Of a stretch of DNA of 64,000 bases, positions 51,136 through 59,664 are shown piece after piece. The stretch covers positions 2,705,001 through 2,769,000 of the forward strand of contig NZ_JBGGGT010000002.1 of NCBI RefSeq assembly GCF_041276405.1. The letters are read 5' to 3'. The stretch's first letter is position 1. Each line of letters opens with the position of its first letter. Position numbers and translations under genes: made by a program. The stretch is from Microvirga sp. TS319. Lineage in GTDB: Bacteria > Pseudomonadota > Alphaproteobacteria > Rhizobiales > Beijerinckiaceae. The notes below the pieces were generated by a model. It had not been told where the DNA came from. It ran no database searches and saw only the letters and a program-made list of their open reading frames with translations.

Positions 51136-51511
51136 CGTGGCTGCTCGCAATCGATTAAAAATGATCCGAACTGGCGCGTCTGAGAGCGCCTAAGACCAAA
51201 CTCGGGTACAAACAGCTTTGAATTGCATCGGGTTTACCTATGTTAATGGACAAACTCCGCAATTCAACAAACGCGCGGGATCGACCGGGCATTTTGTCCA
51301 TTTCGGTCAATCATCTGTCTCAAACTATCAAGGCAGCCGATCATTCCGGCGTCGGCCGCCGGGATCGGGCTTAAGCATCGAGCCCCCTCCTCGGACAATG
51401 TGCGCCCGTCGTCCGAGCGCACGCCCCGCAAATCCGCCTCGCTCGGGACGCGGCCGATCTTGGCGTAACATGCGGACAGGCAAGATTCTCACACCCGAAA
51501 GGCCCGGATGG
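51136..51511. promoter_or_regulatory. Divergent promoter region of the AraC regulator and psuK
   Basis: About 375 bp without a gene. TGGACAAA (51247-51254) and TTTGTCCA (51293-51300) form an inverted pair 38 bp apart, a candidate regulator site. The first part (51150-51345) is AT-richer than the flanks. Confidence 0.4.
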
Positions 51512-52441
51512 ATGAAGCCCGAAGCAGGGAGGATCGTTTGCATCGGCGGCGCGACCGTCGATCGGAAATATCGCACGCGCGCGCCCATCCACTTCAGGAC
51601 GTCCAATCCTGCCATGGCCGAGCGCTCGTTCGGAGGCGTGGCCCGGAACGTGGCGGAGGGCATCGCCAGGCTCGGAACGAAGTCCTCCCTCGTCTCGCTT
51701 TTGGGGAACGACGAGAACGGGCGTGCGATCCGGGCGGAGCTCGCACGCCTGGGCATCGACATCCGGCATGTCGGGATCTCGGAAGACCACGCCACCGCCG
51801 AATACGTCGCCGTCCTCGAACCCGAAGGCGATCTCGCCCTCGGGTTGGCGGACATGGCGATCTTCGATGCCCTCGACCCGGCGTTCCTCCGCCGGATCTG
51901 GGCGGAGATCGCCCCTTCCTGGATCTTCGCCGACTGCAATCTGCCCTCCCCCACCCTGCGCGAGCTGATCGGGCTGGCGCGGCGGCGCTGCCCGATGCTC
52001 GCCATCGACGCCGTGTCGGCCGTGAAGGTGATGCGCCTGCCGCGGGACCTGACCGGCGTCGGGCTCCTGTTCCTCAACATGGACGAGGCGCGGTCTCTTC
52101 TGGACGACACCGGCATCTCGCCCGACGCCGCAGCAGCCGCTCTGCTCGCTCGCGGCCCCGAACGAATCGTCCTGACTCTTGGCGAAGGCGGGCTCATCGC
52201 GACGGATCGCACTGGCCCCACGAGGGTCCACGCGATCCCGGCGCGGGTCGTCGACGCGACCGGCGCCGGCGACGCGCTCATCGCCGTCACGCTCGTGGCC
52301 CTGCTCGAAGGCCGCTCCTTGGCGGAGGCGGTGCGAATGGGTACGGTAGCGGCCGCTTTGACCATGGAGTGTCCGGCGAGCGTGCGTCCGGACCTCACGC
52401 TTGCGTTGCTGGAATCCGCCGTGGCGGGACAGCCAGCCTGA
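51512..52441 (+). CDS. psuK: Pseudouridine kinase (PfkB family)
   Basis: A 309-aa kinase from the ATG at 51512; an in-frame ATG at 51470 is an alternative start. Ribokinase-fold features: CIGGATVDRKYRTRAP, SFGGVARNVAEGIARLG, and the C-terminal signature RVVDATGAGDALIAV with the catalytic Asp in GAGD. It should phosphorylate pseudouridine to its 5'-phosphate. Assignment is strengthened by psuG directly downstream (17 bp). Confidence 0.9.
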   Translation: MKPEAGRIVCIGGATVDRKYRTRAPIHFRTSNPAMAERSFGGVARNVAEGIARLGTKSSLVSLLGNDENGRAIRAELARLGIDIRHVGISEDHATAEYVAVLEPEGDLALGLADMAIFDALDPAFLRRIWAEIAPSWIFADCNLPSPTLRELIGLARRRCPMLAIDAVSAVKVMRLPRDLTGVGLLFLNMDEARSLLDDTGISPDAAAAALLARGPERIVLTLGEGGLIATDRTGPTRVHAIPARVVDATGAGDALIAVTLVALLEGRSLAEAVRMGTVAAALTMECPASVRPDLTLALLESAVAGQPA

Positions 52442-52458
52442 AAGAGGAGTGAAGGAGC

Positions 52459-53403
52459 ATGCTGATGGGCCACGACACGGTCGGCCGTTTCCTCGACGTC
52501 GCGCCCAAGGTGAGATCGGCTCTGGATGAAGGCAGAGCCGTCGTGGCTCTCGAATCCACCATCATCACGCATGGCATGCCACACCCCCAGAACGTGGCGA
52601 CGGCGCGCGAGGTCGAAGCGGTCGTGCGCGACAACGGCGCGGTGCCCGCGACGATCGCCGTCATCGCCGGCCGGATCAAGATCGGCCTCACGGACGAGGA
52701 GCTCGACTGGCTGGGAACCGCGACGGGCGTGATGAAACTCAGCCGCGCCGACCTGCCCTATGCGGTTGCCTCGAAGCGTCACGGCGCAACGACGGTCGCC
52801 GCGACCATGATCTGCGCCCATCTGGCCGGTATCGGCGTTTTCGCGACTGGTGGCATCGGCGGCGTCCATCAGGGCGTCGAGAACACCATGGACATCTCGG
52901 CCGATCTCGACGAACTCGCCAGGACGCCGGTCGCGGTGATCTGCGCCGGCGCCAAGGCGATTCTCGACCTGCCGCGGACCCTGGAATATCTCGAAACGCG
53001 GGGCGTGCCGGTCGTCGGCTACCGGACGGACGAGTTTCCCGCGTTTTGGAGCCGTGCGAGCGGATTGCCCGTTCCGGTCCGGCTCGACAGCCCCGCCGCC
53101 ATCGCCGATCTCATCCGTACCAAGGACGCTCTCAATCTGACAGGCGGCATCCTCATCGCCAATCCGGTACCGGACATCGACGAGATTCCGGCACCCGAGA
53201 TGAAAGGCTTCATCGAGCGGGCGATCGCCGAGGCCGCGCGCCGGGGCGTGACCGGAAAAGCCGTCACGCCGTTCCTGCTGTCGTTCCTGTTCGAGAGCAC
53301 CGGCGGGCGCAGCCTTGCCACGAACATTGCCCTGATCAAGAACAACGCCGCGCTGGCCGCACGCCTCGCCGCATCGCTGAAGCAAGATACGCCCGCAGGC
53401 TGA
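52459..53403 (+). CDS. psuG: Pseudouridine-5'-phosphate glycosidase
   Basis: A 314-aa enzyme that splits pseudouridine 5'-phosphate into uracil and ribose 5-phosphate. Family motifs: ALESTIITHGMPHPQNVATA, GRIKIGLTDEELDWLG, SRADLPYAVASKRHGATTVA, ATGGIGGVHQGVENTMDIS and YRTDEFPAFWSRAS. Second gene of the psuKG operon. Confidence 0.95.
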   Translation: MLMGHDTVGRFLDVAPKVRSALDEGRAVVALESTIITHGMPHPQNVATAREVEAVVRDNGAVPATIAVIAGRIKIGLTDEELDWLGTATGVMKLSRADLPYAVASKRHGATTVAATMICAHLAGIGVFATGGIGGVHQGVENTMDISADLDELARTPVAVICAGAKAILDLPRTLEYLETRGVPVVGYRTDEFPAFWSRASGLPVPVRLDSPAAIADLIRTKDALNLTGGILIANPVPDIDEIPAPEMKGFIERAIAEAARRGVTGKAVTPFLLSFLFESTGGRSLATNIALIKNNAALAARLAASLKQDTPAG

Positions 53404-53442
53404 TTGCCCTATGAGTGCATCGTGCGGCCCCGGCGGGCCCAG

Positions 53443-53582
53443 CTAGCGCATCGTGCCGACCCAGCGGGCCGCGCGAGCGAAAAGTGGACCCGGTTTTCCG
53501 CATCGAACGATGCGCCATTGAAGGAGGGGAGCATCGGATTGGATCCCAAAAGTGGGTCCACTTTCCACGTCCGATGCTCTAG
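53443..53582. repeat. Palindromic repeat element bounded by CTAG, 3' of the RTX gene
   Basis: CTAGCGCATCGTGCCGACCC...ACGATGCGCC, then GGGAGCATCGGATTGGATCC...CGTCCGATGCTCTAG. A partial GCATCGTGCGGCCCCGGC lies just before. The final CTAG (53579-53582) supplies the stop codon of the RTX gene. Confidence 0.9.
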
Positions 53583-55264
53583 ATGACGATGAAATCGTTG
53601 TGCGTGAGCGCAAGTCCCGGCTTGAGCTTCGCAAACAGAATGGGACTGGAGGACCCCGATCCGTCCGGATCGTAAAAGAGGTAGCCCGTCTTCCGGTTGT
53701 AGATGATGTAGTCGTTCTTATCCTGCGCCTTGCTGCCGATGATGAAGGAGTTTTCGTTCAGCACGCCGGTCTTGGTGAGTTTCTTGAAAATGGCGTTTTC
53801 CAGCCGGATCGTATCGTCGGCGACGTTGAAATCCGTGATCGTCGTGACGTTCCGCTTGCCATCGAGCGCCGTGTTGAAGACGAAGGTATCCCGGCCCCAG
53901 CCGCCCGAGAGCGTGTTCAGGCCCGCGCCCCCGTTCAGGTAATCGTTGCCGGCATCGCCGTAGAGCCTGTCGTTCCCGTCGCCGCCCGAGAGCGTGTCCC
54001 GGTCCATTCCACCGTAGAGCGTGTCGTTTCCGGCGCCGCCCGAGAGCTTGTTGTCGCCGGTTCCGCCGTAGATGCGATCGTTGCCGTTGCCGCCGAGAAT
54101 GGTGTCGTTTCCGACGTCTCCATAGATCGTGTCGTTTCCATCGCCGCCGTTCAGGCTGTCATGGCCGGGGCCGCCGTAGAGAGTGTCGTTTCCGGAACCG
54201 CCGTTCAGGATGTCGTTTCCGACGTCGCCATAGAGCTTGTCGTTTCCGGCTCCGCCATCGAGGCGGTCGTTGCCGATGCCCCCATAGATGACGTCATTGC
54301 CGTTGCCGCCGTCGATCGTGTCGTTGCCGCCGTCGCCGTAGAGCTTGTCGTTGCCGTCCTGCCCACGGATGATATTGCTGCCGGCGTTTCCGTAGATCTC
54401 GTTGGACTGCGCGTTTCCAGTGAGAGTGAGGCGGGCGCTGCCCGGGCCGGCCTTGAGAATCTCGAGATGGTCGCTGAGCTGATACGAACTTTGCGCAATG
54501 ACCGTATCGCGCCCGCCACCTGCGTATTCCAGAACGACGTCGAGCGCATTGTCGACCAGGTAGGTGTCGTCCCCGGCGCCGCCGATCAGCGTGTCGATGC
54601 CGCCCTTTCCGTCCAGGACATCGTTACCCGGCGTTCCGATGATCTGGTTCCTGAACGTGTTGCCGGTCAGGGTCAGGGAGCGGGCGCTCGGCGTGGCCTT
54701 CAGAACCTCCACCTCCGAATCCGCCGCGAGGGCGAAGCTCACGCTCGTCTGAACGACGTCGTAGCCGCCCCCGATGGCCTCGAGGACCCGGTCCTCCTTG
54801 TTGTCGACGATATAGGTGTCGTTGCCCGCGCCGCCGACGAGCGTGTCGGCTCCCTCCTGCCCGTCGAGTAGGTCGTCTCCCGCATAGCCCTCCAGATAAT
54901 CCCCATGGGACGATCCATAGAGGGTGTCGCTCCCGGCCATGATCAGGGCGGCCGCCTGGGCCCCCTGCCTGTGAAAGGCGGCGAGATCGTCATAGGTGAA
55001 CAGGGTGGGGCCGCCCATTTCGCCGAAGGAAAGCCACGGCGAGGCACTCGGCCCGAAACGCAGAGAGGACACATCGCCGAATTCGTTCGAGAGAGCGGCT
55101 CCCTCGTAGACAACGGCGAGCGGCGCGTTGGAGACGTTGACCTGGAAACTCGCCGTCCACCGTTCGCCCTGTTGAGCGAAGACGACGGCGCCGAGAACGG
55201 GCTTGAAAAAGTCCTGGAGGCGAAGGCCTGCAGGCATGGAGCGATGGAACGTGACGACGGCCAT
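53579..55264 (-). CDS. RTX calcium-binding repeat protein
   Basis: A 561-aa protein. The N-terminal ~110 residues are non-repetitive and lack a Sec signal (VVTFHRSMPAGLRLQDFFKP). Residues ~110-470 are RTX nonapeptides of GGxGxDxLx type (LVGGAGNDTYIVDN, LYGDGGNDTIDGGNGNDVIY), with spacers. The C-terminal ~90 residues (TLDGKRNVTTITDFNVADDT region, IYNRKTGYLFYDPDGSGSS, ALTHNDFIVI) match a typical type I secretion signal domain. It is probably secreted by a T1SS encoded elsewhere and folds on Ca2+. No enzyme domain is visible. The stop codon is in a palindromic repeat edge. Confidence 0.88.
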   Translation of the reverse strand: MAVVTFHRSMPAGLRLQDFFKPVLGAVVFAQQGERWTASFQVNVSNAPLAVVYEGAALSNEFGDVSSLRFGPSASPWLSFGEMGGPTLFTYDDLAAFHRQGAQAAALIMAGSDTLYGSSHGDYLEGYAGDDLLDGQEGADTLVGGAGNDTYIVDNKEDRVLEAIGGGYDVVQTSVSFALAADSEVEVLKATPSARSLTLTGNTFRNQIIGTPGNDVLDGKGGIDTLIGGAGDDTYLVDNALDVVLEYAGGGRDTVIAQSSYQLSDHLEILKAGPGSARLTLTGNAQSNEIYGNAGSNIIRGQDGNDKLYGDGGNDTIDGGNGNDVIYGGIGNDRLDGGAGNDKLYGDVGNDILNGGSGNDTLYGGPGHDSLNGGDGNDTIYGDVGNDTILGGNGNDRIYGGTGDNKLSGGAGNDTLYGGMDRDTLSGGDGNDRLYGDAGNDYLNGGAGLNTLSGGWGRDTFVFNTALDGKRNVTTITDFNVADDTIRLENAIFKKLTKTGVLNENSFIIGSKAQDKNDYIIYNRKTGYLFYDPDGSGSSSPILFAKLKPGLALTHNDFIVI

Positions 55265-55431
55265 CCTGCGCTTTCCGGCTTGGGCCCGATCCGCGTAGGA
55301 TCAGGGGACTCTTGTGAAGCGATGGGCGCGCCGCACGAGGGACATGACGAGAAGCCCCTCGTATAACCGACCTTACGTTAGGATAACACCCCTAAAAAGC
55401 CCGCCCCCTGCGCCGGAAATGCCATGGGAAT

Positions 55432-55857
55432 CTAAGCTGCGGAACGAACCTCCACAGCCTCTTCCTCGTCGGTCTCCGCCGCGTTGCGCTCGAGCTGAAC
55501 CGCATAGGCCGCCTCCAGGCCGCGGAACCGCAAAGCGTCGTCTGTTTCCGAGAGGCCGGATACGACCGGAACCCTCTCGCAGAAGCGGGCAAGAGCGCTG
55601 CGCAGAAGGCGCACGTTCCTGGGTACGGGATGAACGCCCGCCAGGGCATCCTTCACGGTCTCCCGGGCAGCGGCATAGAGGTCGTCCACGGCGGCCTCGA
55701 CGCCGGGATCGCGGCTCAGCAGGCTCATGGTATTGATGAGCAGGACGCGCAGGTCCCGCAGGTCGGTCTCGCTTCCCTCCTCAGCAATTGCCTCCGTCAC
55801 TACCTCAACCGCCGCGATCCTTTCACGGATCGTGTCTGCGAAGCTCTTTTCGGTCAT
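55432..55857 (-). CDS. Hypothetical helical protein, paralogue of the 40.7-kb gene
   Basis: A 141-aa protein from the ATG at 55857 (GGGGG upstream). It has TEKSFADTIRERIAAVEVVT, DLRDLRVLLINTMSLLSRDP and GVEAAVDDLYAAARETVKDA, parallel to the 123-aa protein at 40677-41048. The acidic C-terminus (NAAETDEEEAVEV) contrasts with the basic tail of that paralogue. No known domain. Confidence 0.65.
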   Translation of the reverse strand: MTEKSFADTIRERIAAVEVVTEAIAEEGSETDLRDLRVLLINTMSLLSRDPGVEAAVDDLYAAARETVKDALAGVHPVPRNVRLLRSALARFCERVPVVSGLSETDDALRFRGLEAAYAVQLERNAAETDEEEAVEVRSAA

Positions 55858-56050
55858 GAGCGCTACCCCCGGTGAATCGCCTGGAACACTTCCATCGGCC
55901 GCCCGGAAACAATGCGCGCGCATGGTTAACGAATGCTTACGGAACCCGCGAAGGCCTTTATTCCCATAGGTTTTTCAAAGGCTTTCCCAGCCCGGCCGGC
56001 TCTGCTCCCGCGCCACCTCGCGCCTGCGGATCGGCGGGACCGGCGACGCC

Positions 56051-56617
56051 TCAGCAGCCCTGGCAGATGCCCTGCTTGGCCTTGTCCTCCAGCTCGCGGC
56101 CTTCCTGGAGAAGCTCGTTTTCCCTTGTGGAACGGGGAACCACCGAAGGCTGCCCCGGACGCAGGTTGGTGCCGGAGATCGCGCCCGTGGTCGTCGCCGC
56201 ATTGTTCTCCGCAGCGCCGCCCGTGCTACCTTCGGTGCCGGGCGGAGGGGTTGGCGGAGTGTTCGCTTCCTCAGGCGTCGAGGACCGGCGCGCATTTGTC
56301 GCGGGGCTGGCGGGCGTCTGCGCGCCCGGGCTCGGGCGAGTGAGCGTGGACGTGCTGTCCGGCGCAGGGGCGGTGCCCATGGACGGCGCCGTCGTCATGC
56401 CGCCGGATGAGGACCCTATGCCCGACGAGGTTCCGGTGCCGGTGGAGGAGGTTCCCGTGCCGGAAGAGGCTCCCGTGCTGCTGGAAGTGGATCCTGCGCC
56501 GCCTCCCCCGGAGCTCGAACCTCCGCCGGATGAGCCTCCGCCGGATGACCCTTGAGCCCAGGCAGTGCCGGCCAGGAGGCCGGAGACGATCAGAACGGCT
56601 GGTATCGTGAAGCGCAT
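56051..56617 (-). CDS. Exported Ser/Gly/Thr-rich low-complexity protein
   Basis: A 188-aa protein with signal peptide RFTIPAVLIVSGLLAGTAWA. Residues ~22-75 are Gly/Ser/Thr low complexity (SSGGGSSGGGSSSGGGG), followed by a Pro/Thr-rich stretch. A short charged, helical C-terminus ends with two cysteines (LLQEGRELEDKAKQGICQGC). The function is unknown; it may be a wall- or surface-associated linker protein. Standalone gene. Confidence 0.6.
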   Translation of the reverse strand: MRFTIPAVLIVSGLLAGTAWAQGSSGGGSSGGGSSSGGGGAGSTSSSTGASSGTGTSSTGTGTSSGIGSSSGGMTTAPSMGTAPAPDSTSTLTRPSPGAQTPASPATNARRSSTPEEANTPPTPPPGTEGSTGGAAENNAATTTGAISGTNLRPGQPSVVPRSTRENELLQEGRELEDKAKQGICQGC

Positions 56618-56678
56618 GTGCTTTTTCCCGACAAGGGGTTCTGCACGTCAACTCGGCGCAGGCTCAGGAAGTTTCCGA

Positions 56679-57227
56679 TCAGCGGCGCCATACCACAAGG
56701 CTGACGGGACCGGCCGGGTCGATCACCTGCCGATAGCCGGGCGTGAGGCCCGCTTCGGCGAGAACCGTCTCGGCTTTCCTTCCGCCCTCGCATCCCGAGA
56801 AAAGCGGGATGCCGTCGGGAACCAGAATCCCCTCGGCTCGCGTGAGGTGGAAGGCATCGTAGCCGATCTGGAGGAAAAGGTCGAAAACCCGCCGCCCGCC
56901 CGGGACCGCAACCCTGCCGCCATAGGGCAGAACCATGCGCGCAGCCTCCTTCCAGGACAGCCGCTGCGGGTTCCACCACCAGCCGTCCGCGCGTCTCTCG
57001 ATCCCCTGCGACGAGGAGGAGACGATCATGCGCGTCCGGTTGCGGGGATTCGGGTTCGCCTCGTGCCCCAGACGGCCCAGGACCGTGACATCGGACCGGT
57101 TGAGTTCCGCCTGGAAATAGGCCCAGTCCGCATCGTTGCGAAGCACGTCCGGCGTCACGCCCGTCGCATCGGCAATGCGATCGTTGTCGGACACGATGGC
57201 ATAGCCATGGGTTTCAATGCGGGACAT
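56679..57227 (-). CDS. Dihydrofolate-reductase-like fold protein (uncertain)
   Basis: A 182-aa cytosolic protein. The pattern HGYAIVSDNDRIADATG, DADWAYFQAELNRSDVTVLG, RLGHEANPNPRNRTRMIVSS resembles the DHFR/RibD C-terminal fold, where the last block carries the NADPH-binding strand. Later GYDAFHLTRAEGILVPDGIP is consistent. The substrate is unknown. It is divergent from xthA with a ~200-bp gap. Confidence 0.6.
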   Translation of the reverse strand: MSRIETHGYAIVSDNDRIADATGVTPDVLRNDADWAYFQAELNRSDVTVLGRLGHEANPNPRNRTRMIVSSSSQGIERRADGWWWNPQRLSWKEAARMVLPYGGRVAVPGGRRVFDLFLQIGYDAFHLTRAEGILVPDGIPLFSGCEGGRKAETVLAEAGLTPGYRQVIDPAGPVSLVVWRR

Positions 57228-57423
57228 CGATTACCTTTCTCGTGCACGGGGACGAGCGCGGCGAGTGGTAGCCCAGAGCGGGCCGCGCTGTCGATGGCCT
57301 CGAACCGGTGCGGGTTCATGGATGCCGTGGGGATGACGGCCGGTTCCGCCTTGCAAGCTTTCGGCGAACATCCGAAGAAAGCCCAGAGAGACAGACGGGC
57401 GAGAGAAAGACGGGACGGACACG

Positions 57424-58209
57424 ATGCGCATAGCCACCTGGAACGTGAACTCGATCAAGCAGCGGCTGGATCATCTCGCCACCTTCGTGAAAAGCGCCGA
57501 TCCCGACGTGGTGTGCCTCCAGGAACTGAAGTGCATGGACGAGGCCTTTCCCAGGACCGAGGTCGAAGCGCTCGGCTACAACGTCGTCACCCACGGCCAG
57601 AAGACCTATAACGGCGTCGCCATCCTGTCCAAGCGTCCGCTCGAGGATGTGCGGAAAGGACTGCCGGGAGACGAGACCGACGAGCAGGCCCGCTATCTCG
57701 AAGGCATCGTCCCCATGGCGGGAGGCGTCGTGCGGGTCGCGTCCATCTACCTGCCCAACGGCAACCCGATCGGCACGCCCAAATTCGACTACAAGCTCTC
57801 CTGGATGGACCGGCTGAATGCCCATGCGCGCCATTTGCTCGCGCTGGAAGAGCCGCTCGTGCTCTGCGGCGACTACAACGTGATCCCGGAGCCCGAGGAT
57901 GCGGCCAATCCCGAGGCATGGGCGAACGACGCTCTCTTCCAGCCGGCAAGCCGCAGGAAATTCCGGGAGCTGCTGAACCTGGGCCTTTCCGACGCCCTGC
58001 GCGCCTGCAGCGACCAGGCCGGGCTCTATTCGTTCTGGGATTATCAGGCGGGGGCCTTCCAGCGGAACAACGGCATCCGAATCGACCATCTCCTCCTGTC
58101 GCCTCAGGCGCAGGACAAGCTCGCGAGCGCGTCGATCCGCAAGGAAGTGCGCGGATGGGACAAGCCCTCCGACCACGTGCCCGTGATGGTGGATCTGGAG
58201 ATCGCCTGA
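57424..58209 (+). CDS. xthA: Exodeoxyribonuclease III
   Basis: A 261-aa AP endonuclease/3'-5' exonuclease. Motifs: RIATWNVNSIKQRL, CLQELKCMD (metal-binding Glu), LCGDYNVIPEPEDAANP, YSFWDYQAGAFQRNNGIRID and KPSDHVPVMVDL (catalytic His). Length is normal. It repairs abasic sites. A partial palindromic repeat follows 20 bp after the stop. Confidence 0.95.
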   Translation: MRIATWNVNSIKQRLDHLATFVKSADPDVVCLQELKCMDEAFPRTEVEALGYNVVTHGQKTYNGVAILSKRPLEDVRKGLPGDETDEQARYLEGIVPMAGGVVRVASIYLPNGNPIGTPKFDYKLSWMDRLNAHARHLLALEEPLVLCGDYNVIPEPEDAANPEAWANDALFQPASRRKFRELLNLGLSDALRACSDQAGLYSFWDYQAGAFQRNNGIRIDHLLLSPQAQDKLASASIRKEVRGWDKPSDHVPVMVDLEIA

Positions 58210-58230
58210 CCGGCGTCAGTGCATCTCAGA

Positions 58231-58276
58231 AGGGAGCATCGCTCGGGCGGACCCGAAGGTCCGCACGATGCTCTAG
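58231..58276. repeat. Partial palindromic repeat, 3' of exoR and xthA
   Basis: GGGAGCATCGCTCGGGCGGA...GTCCGCACGATGCTCTAG, a short variant with CGGACC...GGTCCG core. CTAG at 58273-58276 supplies the stop codon of exoR. It lies between convergent genes and could act as a bidirectional terminator. Confidence 0.85.
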
Positions 58277-59166
58277 TGACGCGCCTGGATGTATTGCTCG
58301 AGAAGGGCGAGGGCGAGCTTGCGGTCGCTCTCATCGGCAGACGAGAAAGCCTCCTGATACAGGCTCTCGATCCACTGGTCCTTGCCGGACGCCGCCGCGG
58401 ATTCGCGGGCGAGCGTCAGCCACATGAGGCCCCTGGCCCGCTGGCGCGGCACGCCCTGGCCGTTCATCAGCATATGCCCGAGGAGCGCCTGGGACGGAGA
58501 ATGTCCCTTTTCGGCCGCCAGGTTGAACCAGCGCGCGGCCTGACGCACGTCCCGGGAGACGCCCGTCCCTTCCATGTAAAGGCGGGCGAGGTTGTACTGC
58601 GCGTTGGAATCGCTGAAATAGGACGCGGCGTAGCTGAACATCTCCACGGCCCGGCCTGGATTGGCCATCACGTAGGTGCCCTTGATTCCGTCGAGGAAAT
58701 AGCCGCCGAGCGCCACGAACGCGCTCGAGACGACCATTGCGTTCGGAGAATCCGGGCTCTCGTCCGCATGCTGGTCCGCGAGCTTCGAGAAGTATTCGAA
58801 CGCCCGCAGGTCGTCGTGCTCGACGCCGTCGCCGTCCGCATACATCCGCCCCAGCTTCCAGAGCGCCAGCGTATGCCCCTGCCCCGCCGCATATTCGAGC
58901 GCCGCGGCGGCGCCGAGCTTGTCGCCCGCATTGTAATCGCGCATGCCCGTGCGCAGGGCCTCGCGAACGGAGCCGTATTTCACGGGCGGAACGAGCCCCG
59001 GCGCGAGCGCCGGCGTGAGAGGCTGAGGACGTGGTGCGGCATCCAGAGCGAGCGCAGAGGAGGAGCCGAGCAAGACCAACGCGCAAGCGGCTACCGTCAT
59101 GGGACGGCTCATCAGCTTCAATGTGTCGATCAGGCGCGCGTGCATGGATTTTTTTCTCTTTTCCAT
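58273..59166 (-). CDS. exoR: ExoR-like periplasmic Sel1-repeat regulator
   Basis: A 297-aa protein. The N-terminus has a signal segment (RPMTVAACALVLLGSSSALA, ~22-41). Sel1/TPR-like repeats follow: AAALEYAAGQGHTLALWKLG, RMYADGDGVEHDDLRAFEYF, AQYNLARLYMEGTGVSRDVR, QAARWFNLAAEKGHSPSQAL and GLMWLTLARESAAA. The order and spacing match rhizobial ExoR, the periplasmic inhibitor of the ExoS-ChvI two-component system that controls exopolysaccharide and motility. Neither exoS nor chvI is in the window. The start codon could also be at residue 8 or 19. The stop codon is in a repeat edge. Confidence 0.85.
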   Translation of the reverse strand: MEKRKKSMHARLIDTLKLMSRPMTVAACALVLLGSSSALALDAAPRPQPLTPALAPGLVPPVKYGSVREALRTGMRDYNAGDKLGAAAALEYAAGQGHTLALWKLGRMYADGDGVEHDDLRAFEYFSKLADQHADESPDSPNAMVVSSAFVALGGYFLDGIKGTYVMANPGRAVEMFSYAASYFSDSNAQYNLARLYMEGTGVSRDVRQAARWFNLAAEKGHSPSQALLGHMLMNGQGVPRQRARGLMWLTLARESAAASGKDQWIESLYQEAFSSADESDRKLALALLEQYIQARH

Positions 59167-59552
59167 CCGGTTCTCACGAGAGCCCCCACCAGGATGGAAC
59201 TTTCGTGATCTGCCACGTGCTGCGCCACCGATGCAATGATCCTCGCAACAGGCCGTCCGATAGAGTTAATCGGCAATACCCCTGAAGCGCCTCGTCATAA
59301 AGCGTTGGTTTAGAAGCACTTTAGCTGGCTTTTACAGGTGATCGCCCTTTATGGCGGGATCGCGGCGGCGCTCGGGCCAAGAACGGCAGGATGAGGAAGG
59401 TTTCTGGGTGTTGCCCGAAGGCCACAACTTCGGCCACCCATCGGATACTCTGTAACGGACATCTCGGCACGGCCTCCTGCCCTTCTCGGCGGACAGTCTA
59501 TGCGATGATTCCGTTAGGCAAGGTGCGGGGATGCACAAAGCAGACTGTCCCA

Positions 59553-59664
59553 GTGCATCGGACGCGGGAAGAGGAATCCACTTCCCGCGCCCGATGCTCT
59601 CTTCTTGGAATGAGCGCATCGTTTGAGTGAAAAACCGGGGCCACTTTTTCGCACGATGCGCTAA
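59553..59664. repeat. Palindromic repeat element, 3' of the PCMT-like gene
   Basis: TGCATCGGACGCGGGAAGAG...CGCGCCCGATGCTC, then AATGAGCGCATCGTTTGAGT...CGCACGATGCGCTAA. CTAA at 59661-59664 supplies the TAG stop of the leftward gene. Confidence 0.88.
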
